NCBI GenBank assembly: GCA_022702705.1
Contig: CM040424.1
Coordinates: 76,573,452 to 76,637,451 of the forward strand
Origin: Papilionanthe hookeriana x Papilionanthe teres
Taxonomy: Eukaryota; Streptophyta; Magnoliopsida; Asparagales; Orchidaceae
Length of the DNA: 64,000 bases
Direction: 5' to 3'
Shown here: positions 23,401-36,992 of the stretch, piece after piece
Position numbering within the stretch: position 1 is the stretch's first letter
Layout: every line of letters begins with the position of its first letter
The notes under the pieces: generated by a model
Database searches by the model: none
Told to the model about the DNA's origin: nothing
What the model saw: only the letters and a program-made list of their open reading frames with translations
Translations under genes and position numbers: made by a program

Positions 23401-26136
23401 ATGAGCATACTGTTCCAGTATATGTCCACAGGGATATCAAATCAGCAAACATTTTGATTGATAAAAATTTTAATGGAAAGGTTTCTTTTTTTTTTAATGC
23501 AGTAGAAAGGTTATTACCATCATCAATAGAACTTCGTCACTCTATGTTGATGTTAAGAGAACTCATATCCTGCAGGTTGCAGACTTCGGATTAGCAAAAC
23601 TCACAGAAGCTGTGAGTACATCATTGATGACTCGTCTGGTTGGAACATTTGGCTATATGTCTCCAGAGTATGCAACCCGTCCTTTTTTTAGGGGAATTTA
23701 CACATAATTCTTATTTATTTACATATCTTTCACCTAAATTTTAGTATTTACATTCATAGCACTCAGATCCTTAACATCACATTAAAAATACCACTTTTAC
23801 CAACATTTTAAAAGTTAAATCCACCTTTTTATGCATAAGTTTATAGCACCAATTTGTTGTAAATGTAAATATCAAATTTTAAGTGTTTGATATTTAAATT
23901 ATAAGAATTGTATGGTATGTATGTAAATTTTTCTTTCTTTTTTTAAAGATCATATCTACATGTAAATGTGTCTCCCTTAACCGACTTATCACCAAAATAC
24001 GCAATTGACAACTGGTTCGGTTATCATCCTCACTATCCTATTGGGAGAGAGATTTGGGGAGGATAGTTGACGGTCAACTGGATGATGGGTTGATTTTAAG
24101 ATCAGGACGGTAGCTATATTTACACTTATTTATCACTTCTACATAGCCTTCCTCTTTTGGTCGGGAGCTTGGACTTTCAACCAACAGGCTTCGGCCCAAA
24201 ATATGCACAGTGTGTGTGTGAGTTCTCGATTAAGTTCGTTCCAAATTTAGATAATACAAAAATACTTTTTTTCTCTTCTTCTAAATGTTTTTGTTCTACA
24301 AATGATGCTAGTTATAGGTTAAAGTTGAATTATCTTTCTTCACTACGAAATTTAGTCGCGGAATTGAGTTCAATTTCTGACATTCAAATTTGAATATTTT
24401 GTGACTTATGCTGGACTGCCCCGTTGTATAGTAGAAATTTTAAAGGTTGGAATGGGGTGTTGGATAAGTTAGAACGCCATCAACTTCACATGCTTTAGCC
24501 ATTTTTTTATTTTCATCAGCACAATGCATCTCTTATGTCCTCATATGTGGATCAAATCAATATATTCTATATTGATAAATTTGGAGAAAAATGTCGAAGT
24601 AGTCCCTACATTTTTTGGGGGATCATTTTAATCACGGTCTCTATATATGTGCTAGTTTGGTCTTCATACTCCTTTAATATGTGTTGAAATAGCCTTGATG
24701 GTTGATTATTTCAACCCCAATTTAAAGTGTCCGTGGATTAATTTCACTTTATAATATTGGAACTAATATAGCCCCATGTAAATAGTCGGGACTATTTTGA
24801 TATTTGATAAATTTGTTTTAGTTGGCTAGAAATAATCTTCTTGTAGCCGACTTAAAAAGGCTCAAGCATGTTGTATAAAAATTATTTTAATTTATTTGAA
24901 TTAAATAAAAATATGACACTCAATAGAACGCAATGTAGAAAAAAGGATTCATGTAGCCAATGCCGCTTAGTGTGATAAAGGCTTGTTGCTGTTGTTGGCT
25001 AGAAATAAATCTTCAATTTCTCTCAGATATGCCAAGTATGGCGATGTTTCTCCCAAGGTGGATGTGTACGCTTTTGGCGTTGTACTTTATGAGCTGATTT
25101 CAGCCAAAGAAGCTATAGTAAAGTCTAATGAATCTGCTACTGAACCCGAAGGCTTGATAACTCTGGTAAATTCTCATTCACTTGTCAATAGCAATGGTTT
25201 CTCAATGTCATTTCTTTTGAACAGCATATTGTTGTTAGCTATCAATCTGGTGTCCATATTGGCATGAAGCACTCAAGCCTGGTTACGCTTAAGATATATT
25301 GAATCATATTTTGAAAACAGTTTGATGGCGCTCTCAAGCAAGAGGAACCAATGGAAGAACTTCGGAACCTAGTGGATGTAAGGCTTGGCGACAACTATCC
25401 AATTGAATCCGTGCTGAAGGTGATGACATCTATACACACACTACACATTTTGAGTAAAGGATTAAAATGATATTATGACATTTTGGTTGGGGTCAAAATA
25501 GTCTTAGACTCCGAAAAAGATTAATTTACTACCCACCCTGATAGCATTATTTGTCTCAATTTAAGGAGTTGAGGAGTAGCTTTTTGTAAAGATGTTATGG
25601 TGGGGAAAGCTGTTGTGAGAATTATAAATATTTATTTTTTTTCGAACAATCAATCATTAATTTTCTTACAACCACCACATTTTAATTATTTTGGTTCTAG
25701 AAAACAGCTTTCCACCACAAAAGTTTTTATAAAGCAACAAGAAAAAAAAAATGTAATTCTTTAAATATAACTTGGGTTGCAGTCTGAAACATAAAGTAGA
25801 TGTAAAAGTGTCCCAGGCACTTAATACCTATTAAATAGGTTGGGAACTAAATTGACCTTTTGTATAATCAGAAGTAACTTTGACCCCCTATAAATAAGTT
25901 TTGATTCTTCTCTCTCTATAATCCTTTTTGAACTTTCATATAGTAAGTCTATCTGTCTGTCTGATTTCCAGATGGCCCAGCTTGCCAGAGCTTGCACTCA
26001 GGAAAATCCCCAGCTGAGGCCTAGCATGAGATCTATTGTAGTTGCACTAATGACTCTATCCTCCCCCAACGAGGAGTGGGACATGGGATCCTTTTATGGG
26101 ACCCAAACCCTTGTAAATCTCAATCGTGGAAGGTAA
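16166..26136 (+). CDS. LysM receptor-like kinase, CERK1/LYK (NFR1) type
   Basis: A plasma-membrane receptor of the family that senses chitin and, in some members, symbiotic chitooligosaccharides. Twelve exons give 614 residues (AtCERK1 is similar in length): 16166-16778, 18992-19025, 19118-19128, 19219-19377, 20878-21071, 22637-22726, 23150-23246, 23329-23480, 23576-23667, 25027-25165, 25321-25419, 25972-26136. Phases agree at every junction. Residues 1 to about 20 are a signal peptide; the ectodomain has the paired-Cys layout of LysM receptors (CARVC, then CNC and CSC) for three LysMs; the membrane span is about 221-245. The kinase has the glycine loop IGQGGFG (321-327), Lys342, HRDIKSAN (Asp435) and DFG (453-455), so it looks active and is an RD kinase. 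The activation segment reads SPEYAKYGDVSPKVDVYAFG, with YAK at 482-484. Introns 1, 4 and 9 carry MITEs; intron 9 also has an RTE fragment. Orthology to CERK1 rather than a paralogue needs a tree. Confidence 0.93.
17253..17345 (-). mobile_element. SINE-like / tRNA-derived relic
   Basis: On the minus strand there is a box-B-like GGGTTCAAGCC in a GC-richer patch next to an (AT)n run. No convincing box A was seen. It lies in intron 1 of the LysM kinase. Weak call. Confidence 0.3.
17352..17411. repeat. (AT)n microsatellite
   Basis: About 60 bases of pure AT repeat in intron 1 of the LysM kinase. Confidence 0.95.
18747..18818. mobile_element. palindromic MITE copy B (right arm only)
   Basis: Only the right arm remains (GGGTGTTAGATATG, then GTGGTATGTATATAAG). 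LysM-kinase intron 1. Confidence 0.65.
19894..20137. mobile_element. palindromic MITE copy C
   Basis: Full-length copy with both arms (TTTCTATGTATTTACATATC and GATATGTAAATACATAGG). LysM-kinase intron 4. Confidence 0.85.
20538..20770. mobile_element. palindromic MITE copy D
   Basis: A well-preserved copy starting GGGGCATTTACATACATACC. Its right end lacks the TATGTATG just before TAAATCTTCC. It is the second copy in LysM-kinase intron 4. Confidence 0.85.
23690..23933. mobile_element. palindromic MITE copy E (diverged)
   Basis: A diverged full-length copy that begins only about 20 bases after the 5' splice site of LysM-kinase intron 9. The right arm retains TATGGTATGTATGTAAAT. Confidence 0.75.
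24841..24993 (+). mobile_element. 5'-truncated RTE fragment in LysM-kinase intron 9
   Basis: About 150 bases of the RTE 3' end (GACACTCAATAGAACGCAAT, then GGCTTGTTGCTGTT). A 20-21-base duplication starting GTTGGCTAGAAATA flanks it (24821-24840 and 24994-25014). The right copy ends 12 bases before exon 10, so the insertion rebuilt the sequence upstream of that acceptor. Confidence 0.85.
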
Positions 26137-27120
26137 ATCCTGTTATAGTTTCCCCCACCCCCCTATTCTCACCTGAAATTTGTAAATTTGCAAAGCTGAG
26201 ACTTGCAGGCTCTAGCAGCTTTCTGCCAATCATTGAAGTTGGTGATTGGTATGTAAAGCTTATGATGTTTAGCTTGCTAGCTTCGGCATTCAAAGAGTAT
26301 CCTATTGTATAATTCTGATGTAAGCTGCTTGCTTTTTTGATAGAAGAATTTTGGCAGTCACAATACACCTGTTTGGGTGTTAAAATGGTCCATTGGTTCT
26401 TTGTTGGGAGCCATTTTAGTCTCAAGTAGTCATTAGATTTTTTTCTTTTTTTTTTTTTCTAATGAGAGTTAAAATAATTCTCTTAAATCCATAAATTTTA
26501 ATACATTCTAAAAATAATTTATATTAATTATTTTTAAGTAAGCAGGCTCATTAGCTAACAATTTGAGTCAAGCTTGATTCAAATTTGGTTTGTTGGCTCA
26601 ATTTGTGAATATTTATTAAGTTGGAGTGAAGGAAGCCACGGAAATGTCAGTCATGATTATTATTTTCATTGAAGTGTCATAGATGATACAAATATTTGTT
26701 GCCGACGGTCATACTGTAGATATCTCATGGTACCAAATTCTGAAAAAAGTAGGGGTGTTTATATTTCTAACATTATCGTCTGCTTGGAGCAGCTTGTGCA
26801 TTTCAGGACAAATAGTTTATCTTAAAATGTGGCCCGTAGGTCGACTGCGGGGGTCGACCCGCAACCTGCGTTTAGTGTAAAAAATTCAAACGTAGCATGC
26901 AGTGTTTTCAAAAACGTGCAAACCAAATGATTAGACGGCGTTTTAAAAAACGTTGCCGCACTTGTAAGTTGCCCTAAAGGAGCCCAAAACTATGTTTATT
27001 TAGATTTTTTCTTAAGATTTTTCTGTAACTTTTCTTACTCACAAAAAATTCTCAATTGTTAAAATTTTATTTAGAAACTCGATTTTAACTGATCAAATTT
27101 TAGAAAAAGTCCAATAATGT

Positions 27121-27123
<3 letters not shown>

Positions 27124-27182
<59 letters not shown>
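27124..27182. repeat. (AT)n microsatellite
   Basis: About 58 bases of AT repeat. Confidence 0.95.
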
Positions 27183-27680
27183 GTGCATGTGTTTTTGATT
27201 TCCCATAAATATATTAATGTCATTAATTAATTGATCTACAACCGAGAATATAAATTTATAGATTTTTTTCTTTGTACATACCACATAAAAATGCATTTAT
27301 TTCAAAATCCTCCTAAAAAACACGGTGGAGAAAATAACTTTCTATTTGGGTGATCGTAAATGTCTAAAAAAAATAGTTGTAAAATTACGGCAGAGAAAAT
27401 AAATTTCTAAAAAATTATAATGTAAATTATAAATATATATTTTTTTCTGTAAAAATCAATTTTTTTTTACAACCATCGTATTTTTAACATTTTAAATTAA
27501 AAATAAAAATCAAATTTTCACCATAAAAATTTCTAGAAAGCATTAAGAAAGTATCTCTAAAATAATATGATTTGAAACACAAGGCAGGTAGAAAATTACC
27601 CAAACCATTCCTTCATTTCTAACTTATTACAATTAAGGGAACAATTCGTGGGATTGATTAAAGAAAAAAAAAAAAATGAA

Positions 27681-27848
27681 GTGGCATTTACATATATACC
27701 ACCCAATTCTCATGTATTAGCATCACATCAAACTCAACATTATTTTTTATATTTATATCACACAAACTTTACATAGCACATTAAAAAAAAAAATCACTAT
27801 TTTAAGTTTTAAGAATTGAAATACACATTTTCATGTGCGACTCAAGGC
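27681..27848. mobile_element. palindromic MITE copy F (left part)
   Basis: Left arm and centre only (GGCATTTACATATATACCAC onwards); the right arm is missing. It lies 270-440 bases downstream of the Rieske stop codon. Confidence 0.75.

Positions 27849-27851
<3 letters not shown>

Positions 27852-27887
<36 letters not shown>
27852..27887. repeat. (GA)n microsatellite
   Basis: About 35 bases of AG repeat. Confidence 0.95.
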
Positions 27888-27890
<3 letters not shown>

Positions 27891-28116
27891 ACTTTTAAAG
27901 AACTATTTTGATTAAATAGAATCCCACATTCGTGGCTCATCATATTATTACAATGAAAACAAAGCTCCATAACAGGGAAACCAATTATGATAAATCCAGT
28001 GCAATTGCAATTCCCACCCCCATTAAAGATCAAAATCCATACAGTTTAAATAAACAACAAAATTGATGGGAAAATTAAAAAAAAAAAAAAATCGCAGATT
28101 GAGAGTAAATCAAACC

Positions 28117-31100
28117 TCAACCAATGAGAAGCTTATTATCTTCCAAGAAACTGTATTGTGGTACCTCCAAGTTGAAAGGAGCAGGACCCTTTCTAATCCT
28201 CCCAGAAACATCATAGTGAGATCCATGACATGGGCAGAACCAACCCCCAAAATCACCAGCATTCGGCAGAGGAATGCAGCCCAGATGAGTACAAACACCG
28301 ACAACGATAAGCCACTCCGGATTCTTAACCCTAACAGAATCCTCCTGAGGATCTCGAAGCGACGTCACGTCGACCGCATTTGCCAGCTTGATATCTGCTT
28401 CCGTTCGACGCCTTATAAACACAGGCTTACCCCTCCACTTAACGGTCACGGTTGCACCAGGTTCAATGCTGGAGAGATCAACTTCAAGGGAGGCGAGGGC
28501 CAGCACATCCTTGCTTGCAGACATGCTCAGAACGAACTTGAGAATGAAAAGACGAAGCAAGGAGGCGTAAACGAACCTTCCACCGGTCAGCACGAAATAG
28601 GCGAATGCTCGTTTGGAGGGATCGCCGGGAGGGTAACGTTCGTGATTGTATTCGTCATAGATGATCTTGGAGGATGGGTTCTTTAGTGCTGCTACTGTGG
28701 CTGGAAGGTCCATTAAACCCAAGTCATGGTGTTTTGGGACGAGAGATTCAGAAGAAAAAGCTGCAGGGTTAAATGGCAGGGAACAGATGAGGAAGAGGAA
28801 TAGTAACATGCTTCCAAACTATTGTTTAGATAATGTGATATCTCATTTTATTGATAGATTTGCAATGAATAAAACAATTATATTTGTTCTAAATGCATCT
28901 AATTCTATTTCAGTCAATAACTATAAGTTATGTTTGGAATGTAAAGAAGCTGTTTCAAGAGATACATAAATAAAATAAAAATAAAGAGTAAAAGAATATA
29001 GTCTATATGTCAATTGCTACGTTTGACACCAATTTATTTGTAGTTTTACTGGGGGAATATAGTGTTATTGCTTGAAGAGTTGAGATAAAATGTTGGCTGA
29101 GCGAAAAATATGTAGCATAACTGTTCTTGGTTGACTGTAGCACTGTAACTTAGCGGTTCACATAGAAAGAATTCATTAATTAGGCCAAACGCATCCATAC
29201 AACAACAACAACAACAAAGCCTTAATCCCACTAAGTGGGGTCGGCTACATGAATCCTTTTTCTCCATTGCGTCCTATTTAGTGTCAAATTTTCGTTTAAT
29301 TCTAATAGATTAAGATCATTTTTTATGCAATAAGCCCAAGTTTTCCTAGGTCTGCCTCTGCCTTTCTTAACATAAGTTGTATTTAAAACATCTACTCTCC
29401 TAATCGGATCATCAGGTGGTCGACGTTTAATGTGACCAAACCATCTAAGGCGACTCTCTCTAATTTTATCCGACACTGGTGCAACTCCAACCCTATTACG
29501 GATATATTCATTTCGCATTTTGTCTCTAAGTGTAAAGCCACTCATCCATCTAATCATTCTCATCTCGGCAACACTTAACTTAACATTATGCTTCTCTTTT
29601 AAAGGCCAACATTCAGCACCATAGAGCATTGAAGGTCTCACCACCATCTTATAAAATTTTCCTTTCAGTCTAAGCGGTACTTTTCTATCACACAATAGGC
29701 CGGACGCATTCCTCCACTTCAACCAACCAACCTGAATTCTACTATTAACATCCCCATCTATATCACCATCGCTTTGAACAATGGACCCAAGATATCTAAA
29801 TCGTTCACACCTTTTAATAATTTGATCACCCAAAGTTACACTTCGTCACTAGACCTACTATTACTAAAATTACATTCCATGTATTCAGTTTTAGTTCTAC
29901 TCAAACGAAGACCTTTAGACTCCCATGTAGACCTCCATAATTCAAGTTTTTCCTGGACTTTTTCTCTTGTCTTATCCACCAGGAGGATATCATCAGCAAA
30001 AAGCATACACCAAGGTACATCCTCTTGTAAATGGCCGGTAAGACCATCCATAAATAAAACAAAAAGATATGGGCTTAAAGCCGATCCTTGATGTAAACCA
30101 ACGAAATAGTAAAATACTTGGTCAATCCTCCTTCGATTCGAACACATGTAACGACTCTAGCATACATATCTTTAATGACTTGAATATAAGTCAAATCAAC
30201 ACCTTTCTTCTCAAGGACTCTCCAAAGAACATCTCTAGGAACCTTATCGTAAGCTTTTTCTAAATCAATAAAAATCAAATGTAGATCCTCCTTATTATCT
30301 CTGTACCTCTCCATCAAACCTCTTAATAAATGTATAGCTTCCATGGTAGACCTGCCTGGCATAAATCCAAATTGATTATGAGAAATCTTCGTAATACGTC
30401 TTAACCTATGTTCAATTACCCTCTCCCATAACTTTAAAGTATGACACATCAATTTAATTCCTCTATAATTTGCACACTCTTGTGCATCTCCTTTATTCTT
30501 AAAAATGGGGACCAAAATGCTCTTTCTCCACTCCTCGGACATCTTTTTTGTTTTTAAAATAATATTAAAAAGTTTAGTAAGCCAGAAACCCCCAAATCAC
30601 CTAAACATTTCCACACTTCAATTGGGATATCATCGAGTCCTACGTACTTTCCCCTTGGTTTTCTTTAAAGCCTCATCAACTTCTTTTTTACTAATGCGAC
30701 GGTAAAAGTGAAAAGTTTTATTATTATTAACGATATTAAGATCACTAAGGTCGATCGTACTTTCAACATCATTAAAAAGTTTATCAAAATAACTCACCCA
30801 CCTATGTTGAATATCTTTTTCAAGAAAAGACTTTTGATTTTCAATGCTTTAATACACTTTACTTGAGTTAAATCTTTACTTTTCTTTCTCTTTGTTTGCT
30901 AGTTTATACATATATTTTTCACCTTCCTTAGTATCTAACATGTTATAAAGATCACTAAAAGCAGAATTTTTAGCGTCACAGATTATTCTTTTACACTCCC
31001 TGCGGGCCAAACGCATCCATGTAACAAAAAAACTTATGACATCTAAATCCAATAAATAGGGATTTCTTAGGACTATATGACAAACATTAAGGGGAATTAC

Positions 31101-34100
31101 CTCGCAATTTATGACATCATATGTTGTACATGCAAATCCTATTGTACCTTATTTAGCGGCACTAAACTATCTCGGTCTACCCTAAATCATAAGAATTTAG
31201 GTGTGAAGTGTTATCTAAAGCATAAGTTATATTTAATCAATTATTAATATTGCGTCAATGATTTTATTGATAATTCTATAGCTTAGCTGAGGATTGATAT
31301 TGAAGAGATCCTTTCGTATGCTTTTCATTATTATAGGCCATTATTTACACAACTTGCCCTAATACCCAACTCGCATGTTTCAAAATCCTTAGTTGTGGCA
31401 TTAAGAGTCTTCGTTGCCTTTTCTTGCTTTGTCCTCTTTTCAATGCAAATTGCCAACCTTTCTAGTTTTAATTAGTCTAGAAATTGCAATGGGAGCAGTA
31501 GGGTTTTTCCCTATGCTGCTTCTCTTATGTTTCTCTTCATTGGACTTAACAATTTGGGAGTGCTTTCAACTTTTCAGTTGTTGCCAATCTCAGTATCTTC
31601 CATTATTACAATAGCCTTTGGGGTTTTCGTTTAGATATTCCACACTTCGAATCATTTCAAATCTCTTTCAGGTTCTTGGACCCTGCTATGTACTACATAG
31701 AAGTATAGCTTTCGTTGACTTCATAATACTCATCAGCTGTATGGATCTACATTCTCCTTCACAACTTGTTAAAATTGATCTCAAGTGCTCTTAATATTTG
31801 ATTTTCTATAATTTTTAGAACTTGCCTTTCATTTATCTCATTTGTTTTACAGCCATGTAATTCCCATTTCTTCCTCTAGTTACCACATTTTTTTATAATG
31901 ATGGCTAGAGAAAAATTATAATAAAATTAAAAAAAAATCAATGTAAAATGAATGATGTTATCCTCAAATTATGCTATTCATAATCCAGTTACGAAACCAA
32001 GATTGCAGGCAAGTTACGGATCACTTTAAAAGTTCAAATATCCATTGATTCCTCCTAATTCCAGAATAAGGGAGAAATGGCAGAAGGCAACCACCGCTTA
32101 ATAATCATTTTTCACGCCCTTTTATAACAAATACTTCTTCAGTGCCTCAATTTTTTCAATTAGAAAAAAAAAAAAAAAAAAAAAAACATCATCTTCAAAG
32201 TTATCCTTATCGTATGTGGTATCCTCAGTTTGGTAGCCTTTGTGAATAAACTATTTAAATCTAGTTTTTTTTATTTTTCATTATTATACTTGTTCTTCTC
32301 AATTAACATTTGATTGCATCTGCATGTTAGATCATCATCAATATACTCGTCTTTATGACCATCATTCATTGCAGTGAGCCTTATTGTCCATCTTCAATAG
32401 AGCTTTAAGGTGATTCGTCAATGTCAAATTGCTTACCATTTTTATGCTTTAGAGCTTTATTACAATTCTCGTAGATAGGATCCAGTAAATGTTTCTGCAG
32501 TTTCTCATCTTAGGATCTGCAGTTGAGCTGTGTGAGACAGTAGAACCCCAGTGAAACCTCCTAATCACTATACATATTATTAGTTTGCAGTGCCACTTTT
32601 TGCTAAATCAAAGACACTCTAGCGGTACTTTCATTAAAAAAATAGAACATGATAAAAACATCACACTCTTTAGATCAAACTCATGTTTAAATAAAATTTA
32701 GGATGCTTAAATCCGAAGCTAAAAACATCACACTCTTTAGATCAAACTCATGTTTATATAAAATTTAGGATGCTTAAATCCTCAGTTAAAAAAAATTTAT
32801 GTTCATTTTCTTCGTTATATATTTGCATATGAATTTTAAATGCTATAAGAAACGCATAATTGAATGCTGGAATATAGTGAGTTCATTAGTAGATAAAGAA
32901 TTTAACATGCCATTCATTATGATACCATTTATTTGAGGTGTGCATTGTTTGAATAAAACAAAGAAAATAGAACTAAAATGTTATTTGTAGTTTGGCCCAG
33001 TTTTTAAAGAATTGGTTCAATTCGATTATTTATTATCAAGATTTAAAATTATGTAATTGGGTGTTAAGGTATATTTTGTTCGTGACGCAAGGCGTACGTC
33101 TCAAATTTTAAAAAATCATATATATTAATAAAAATTGTATAATTTATCAAGTGTGAAGTAATAAAGAACATGTTAATATTCTAACATATCAACGCATTAA
33201 AAATTAACATAATTTCTAACTATGTAAAAAGTAATAAATTATGCAAAAGAAAAAATTACACATTTATATCTTAACATCAATTCATGCAAAAAAAATAAGC
33301 TATACAAACATTAAATTATCAAAGTAAGTTAAGATATCAGATTAAAACCTAAAATATTAAAACATAATAATCAAAGTAAACTCAACATAAGTCTTTTCCT
33401 CCCGCATCCCCCTCTCTCAAGTATAATCCAACAAGTCATTAACATTTAAATTCTTAAATTTAGAAGTTCATGTTATCCTCATAATCTAATGAATTTTCAC
33501 TAGAATCATCGGCATAATGAATTGTTTGACGCGTGTCACATCTTCGGTGATATCCATATGCTTTCGTTCCTCATATTTAAATCTCAGTTATCTTTTTTTT
33601 TTTTTTGCGAAACAATCTAAATGTTAATTAAAATAATACTTATCTTGATAGCTAAAACTTCAACTGCATAAATTTGTATGAATATCTTTTTCTTTTATTT
33701 TTTGTTATTAGTGTGTGAGATATGACGGTAGATATGTGAGGTATACAACAACAACAAAGCCTTAATCCCACTAAGTGGGGTCGGCTACATGAATCATTTT
33801 TCTCCATTGCGTCCTATTAAGTGTCAAATTTTCGTTTAATTCTATTAAATTAAGATCATTTTTTATGCAATAAGCCCAAGTTTTCCTAGGTCTGCCTCTG
33901 CCTTTCTTAACATAAGTTGTATTTAAAACATCTACTCTCCTAATCGGATCATCGAAGTGGTCGACGTTTAATGTGACCAAACCATCTAAGGCGACTCTCT
34001 CTAATTTTATCCGTCACTGGTGCAACTCCAACCCTTTTACGAATATATTCATTTCGCATTAAAGCCACTCATCCACCTAATCATTCTCATCCCGGCAACA

Positions 34101-36898
34101 CTTAACTTAACATTATGCTTCTCTTTTAAAGGCCAACATTCAGCACCATAGAGCATTGAAGGTCTCACCACCATCTTATAAAATTTTCCTTTCAGTCTAA
34201 ACGGAACATTTCTATCACACAATAGGCCGGACGCATTCCTCCACTTCAACCAACCAACCTGAATTCTACTATTAACATCCCCATCTATATCACCATCGCT
34301 TTGAACAATGGACCCGAGATATCTAAATCGTTCACACCTTTTAATAATTTGATCACCCAAAGTTACACTGCTTGTCACTAGACCTACTATTACTAAAATT
34401 ACATTCCATGTATTCGGTTTTAGTTCTACTCAAACGAAGACCTTTAGACTCCAATGTAGACCTCCATAATTCAAGTTTTTCCTGGACTTTTTCTCTTGTC
34501 TTATCCACAAGGAGGATATCATCGCAAAAAGCATACACCAAGGTACATCCTCTTGTAAATGCCCGAGTAAGACCATCCATAAATAAAGCAAAAAGATATG
34601 GGCTTAAAGCCGATCCTTAATGTAAACCAACGAAATAGTAAAATACTTGGTCAATCCTCCTTCGGTTCGAACACATGTAATAGCTCTAGCATACATATCT
34701 TTAATGACTTGAATATAAGTCATATCAACACCTTTCTTCTCGAGGACTCTCCAAAGAACATCTCTAGGAACCTTATCGTAAGCTTTTTCTAAATAAATAA
34801 AAAAAAATGAATATCATATTTATTATCTATGTACTTCTCTATTAAACCTCTCAATAAATGTATAACTTCTATGGTAGACTCGCCTAGCATAAATCCAAAT
34901 TGATTATGAGAAATCTTCGTAATACGTCTTAACCTATGTTCAATTACCCTCTCCCATAATTTTAAAGTATGACACATCAATTTAATTCCTACTATAATTT
35001 GCACACTCTTGTGCATCTCCTTTATTCTTAAAAATGGGGACCAAAATGCTCTTTCTCCACTCCTCGGACATCCTTTTAGTTTTTAAAATAATATTAAAAA
35101 GTTTAGTAAGCGGGAAACTCCCAAATCACCTAAACATTTCCACACTTCAATTGGGATATCATCGAGTCCTACAGACTTTCCACTTGGTTTTCTTTAAAGC
35201 CTCATCAACTTCTTTTTTACTAATGCGACGGTAAAAATGAAAAGTTTTATTATTATTAACGATATTAAGATCACTAAGGTCGATCGTACTTTCAGCATCA
35301 TCATTAAAAAGTTTATCAAAATAACTCACCTACTCTATGTTGGATATCTTTTTCAAGAAAAGACTTTTTGATTTTCAATGCTTTAATACACTTTACTTGA
35401 GTTAAATCTTTACTTTTCGTTTCTCTTTGTTTGGTCAGTTTATACATATATTTTTCACCTTCCAAGTATCTAACGTGTTATAAAGATCACTAAAAGTTTG
35501 AATTTTTAGCGTCACATGATTATTCTCTTACACTTCCTGCAGCCGTTTTATATTTTTCCAGGTTCTTTACTGCTTTTACATTTAAACCAATTTTTGTAAT
35601 ATAACTTCTTATATTTTATCTTTTCGTACATTATTATTCCACCACCAATTATTTTTATTTATAGAAATTTTTCTTTCGATTCTCAAGTACATTTTTAACA
35701 CTTGTTTAATAGTATTAGTTAATTTTTACCACATAATATTCGCGTCTTCATGAACATCCCAAATATTTAAATCTTGAATTTTACTCATAAAAATAATTTT
35801 ATTTGTGTCTTTTAGGTGCTTCCATCTTATTCTACGATGTTGAATCACTAGTATTCTTTATTTTACAATTCTTCATCTTAAAATCTGAACTAATAATCGA
35901 TGTTAGATACTTAATTGCTCACTTGGAATAACCTTACAATCCTTATAATCTCGACGATCTCTTCTTCTCATGAGAAAATAATCGATTTGTGTTTTATTAG
36001 ATCAATTCTTATAAGTAATAAGATCTTTCATCTCTTTCTTGAATAAAGTATTAGTAATAATCATATCATACTGCTAAAGCAAAATCTAAAATCGCTCTAC
36101 CTTCTTCATTAATCGCTCCATAACCAGTATCCACTATGAATATTTACGAAATCTTCAACCACTCTACCGACATGTCCATTTAAATCTCCTCCAATAAAAA
36201 TTTTTTCTTGAGGGTATGAAGTGTATTAAGTCTTCTAAATCATTCAGAATTTATCTTTCGTAGCTTATATCTAAACCAACTTGAGGAGCATAAAGACTTA
36301 TAATATTAAAAATCTTAAGTATCGATAATAATCTTAAGTCTTTATAATTCTATCTCCAACTTTATTAATTTTGATGACATTATCTTTCAAACTCTTATCT
36401 ATAATTACACTAACACCATTTCTAAGTACGACTCTTACAGAATACTGTAGTTTAAAGCCTAAGTTATCAATCTCCTTAGCTTTTTCTCCGACCCATTTAG
36501 TTTCTTGAATACATAGGATATTTATCTTTCTATGGATCATAATATCAACCAATTCCATTAGTTTACCAATGAGAGTACCTATATTCCAGGATCCTATCCT
36601 AATACTAGTATCAAGGACTAACTTCTTTACCCGCATCCGTCCGTAATGTGGGAACACTCGCTTACTTCGACACTACACCCGGCGTCGGTGTAGCGGCCCT
36701 GCACACTTTCCACTGTATTCGAGCCATACGGCGCGTCGTCTCCAGGGACGCCCTATCACTTACACAATGATCAAAAGGATTCATGTCATGATTTTTTTAC
36801 GACAAGTTTTACGCTGGCTGTCGACTACCTAACGCAACCCTCCACTTTTCACATCCGGGCAACGGCAGTGTTAAGACACACTTTAGCTTGTGAGGTAT

Positions 36899-36992
<94 letters not shown>

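Larger units (their letters stand above)
26137..28116. other. convergent intergenic region between the LysM kinase and Rieske genes
   Basis: The two genes end towards each other here. No gene was recognised. The region holds 3' flanks, an (AT)n run, MITE copy F and a (GA)n run. A short GC-rich palindromic patch near 26835-26880 was not classified. Confidence 0.5.

Noticed and set aside
28063..28686. 207-codon + strand ORF
   Set aside because: Antisense shadow of Rieske exon 2.
28761..28809. Start codon at 28809 as the N-terminus of the Rieske protein
   Set aside because: The codons between 28809 and 28761 are a pyrimidine-rich intron end (CCCTGCAG); a proper presequence exon joins in phase from 43988-44156.
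29774..30705. Plus-strand ORFs of 64-105 codons
   Set aside because: Antisense shadows of the RTE reverse-transcriptase sequence.
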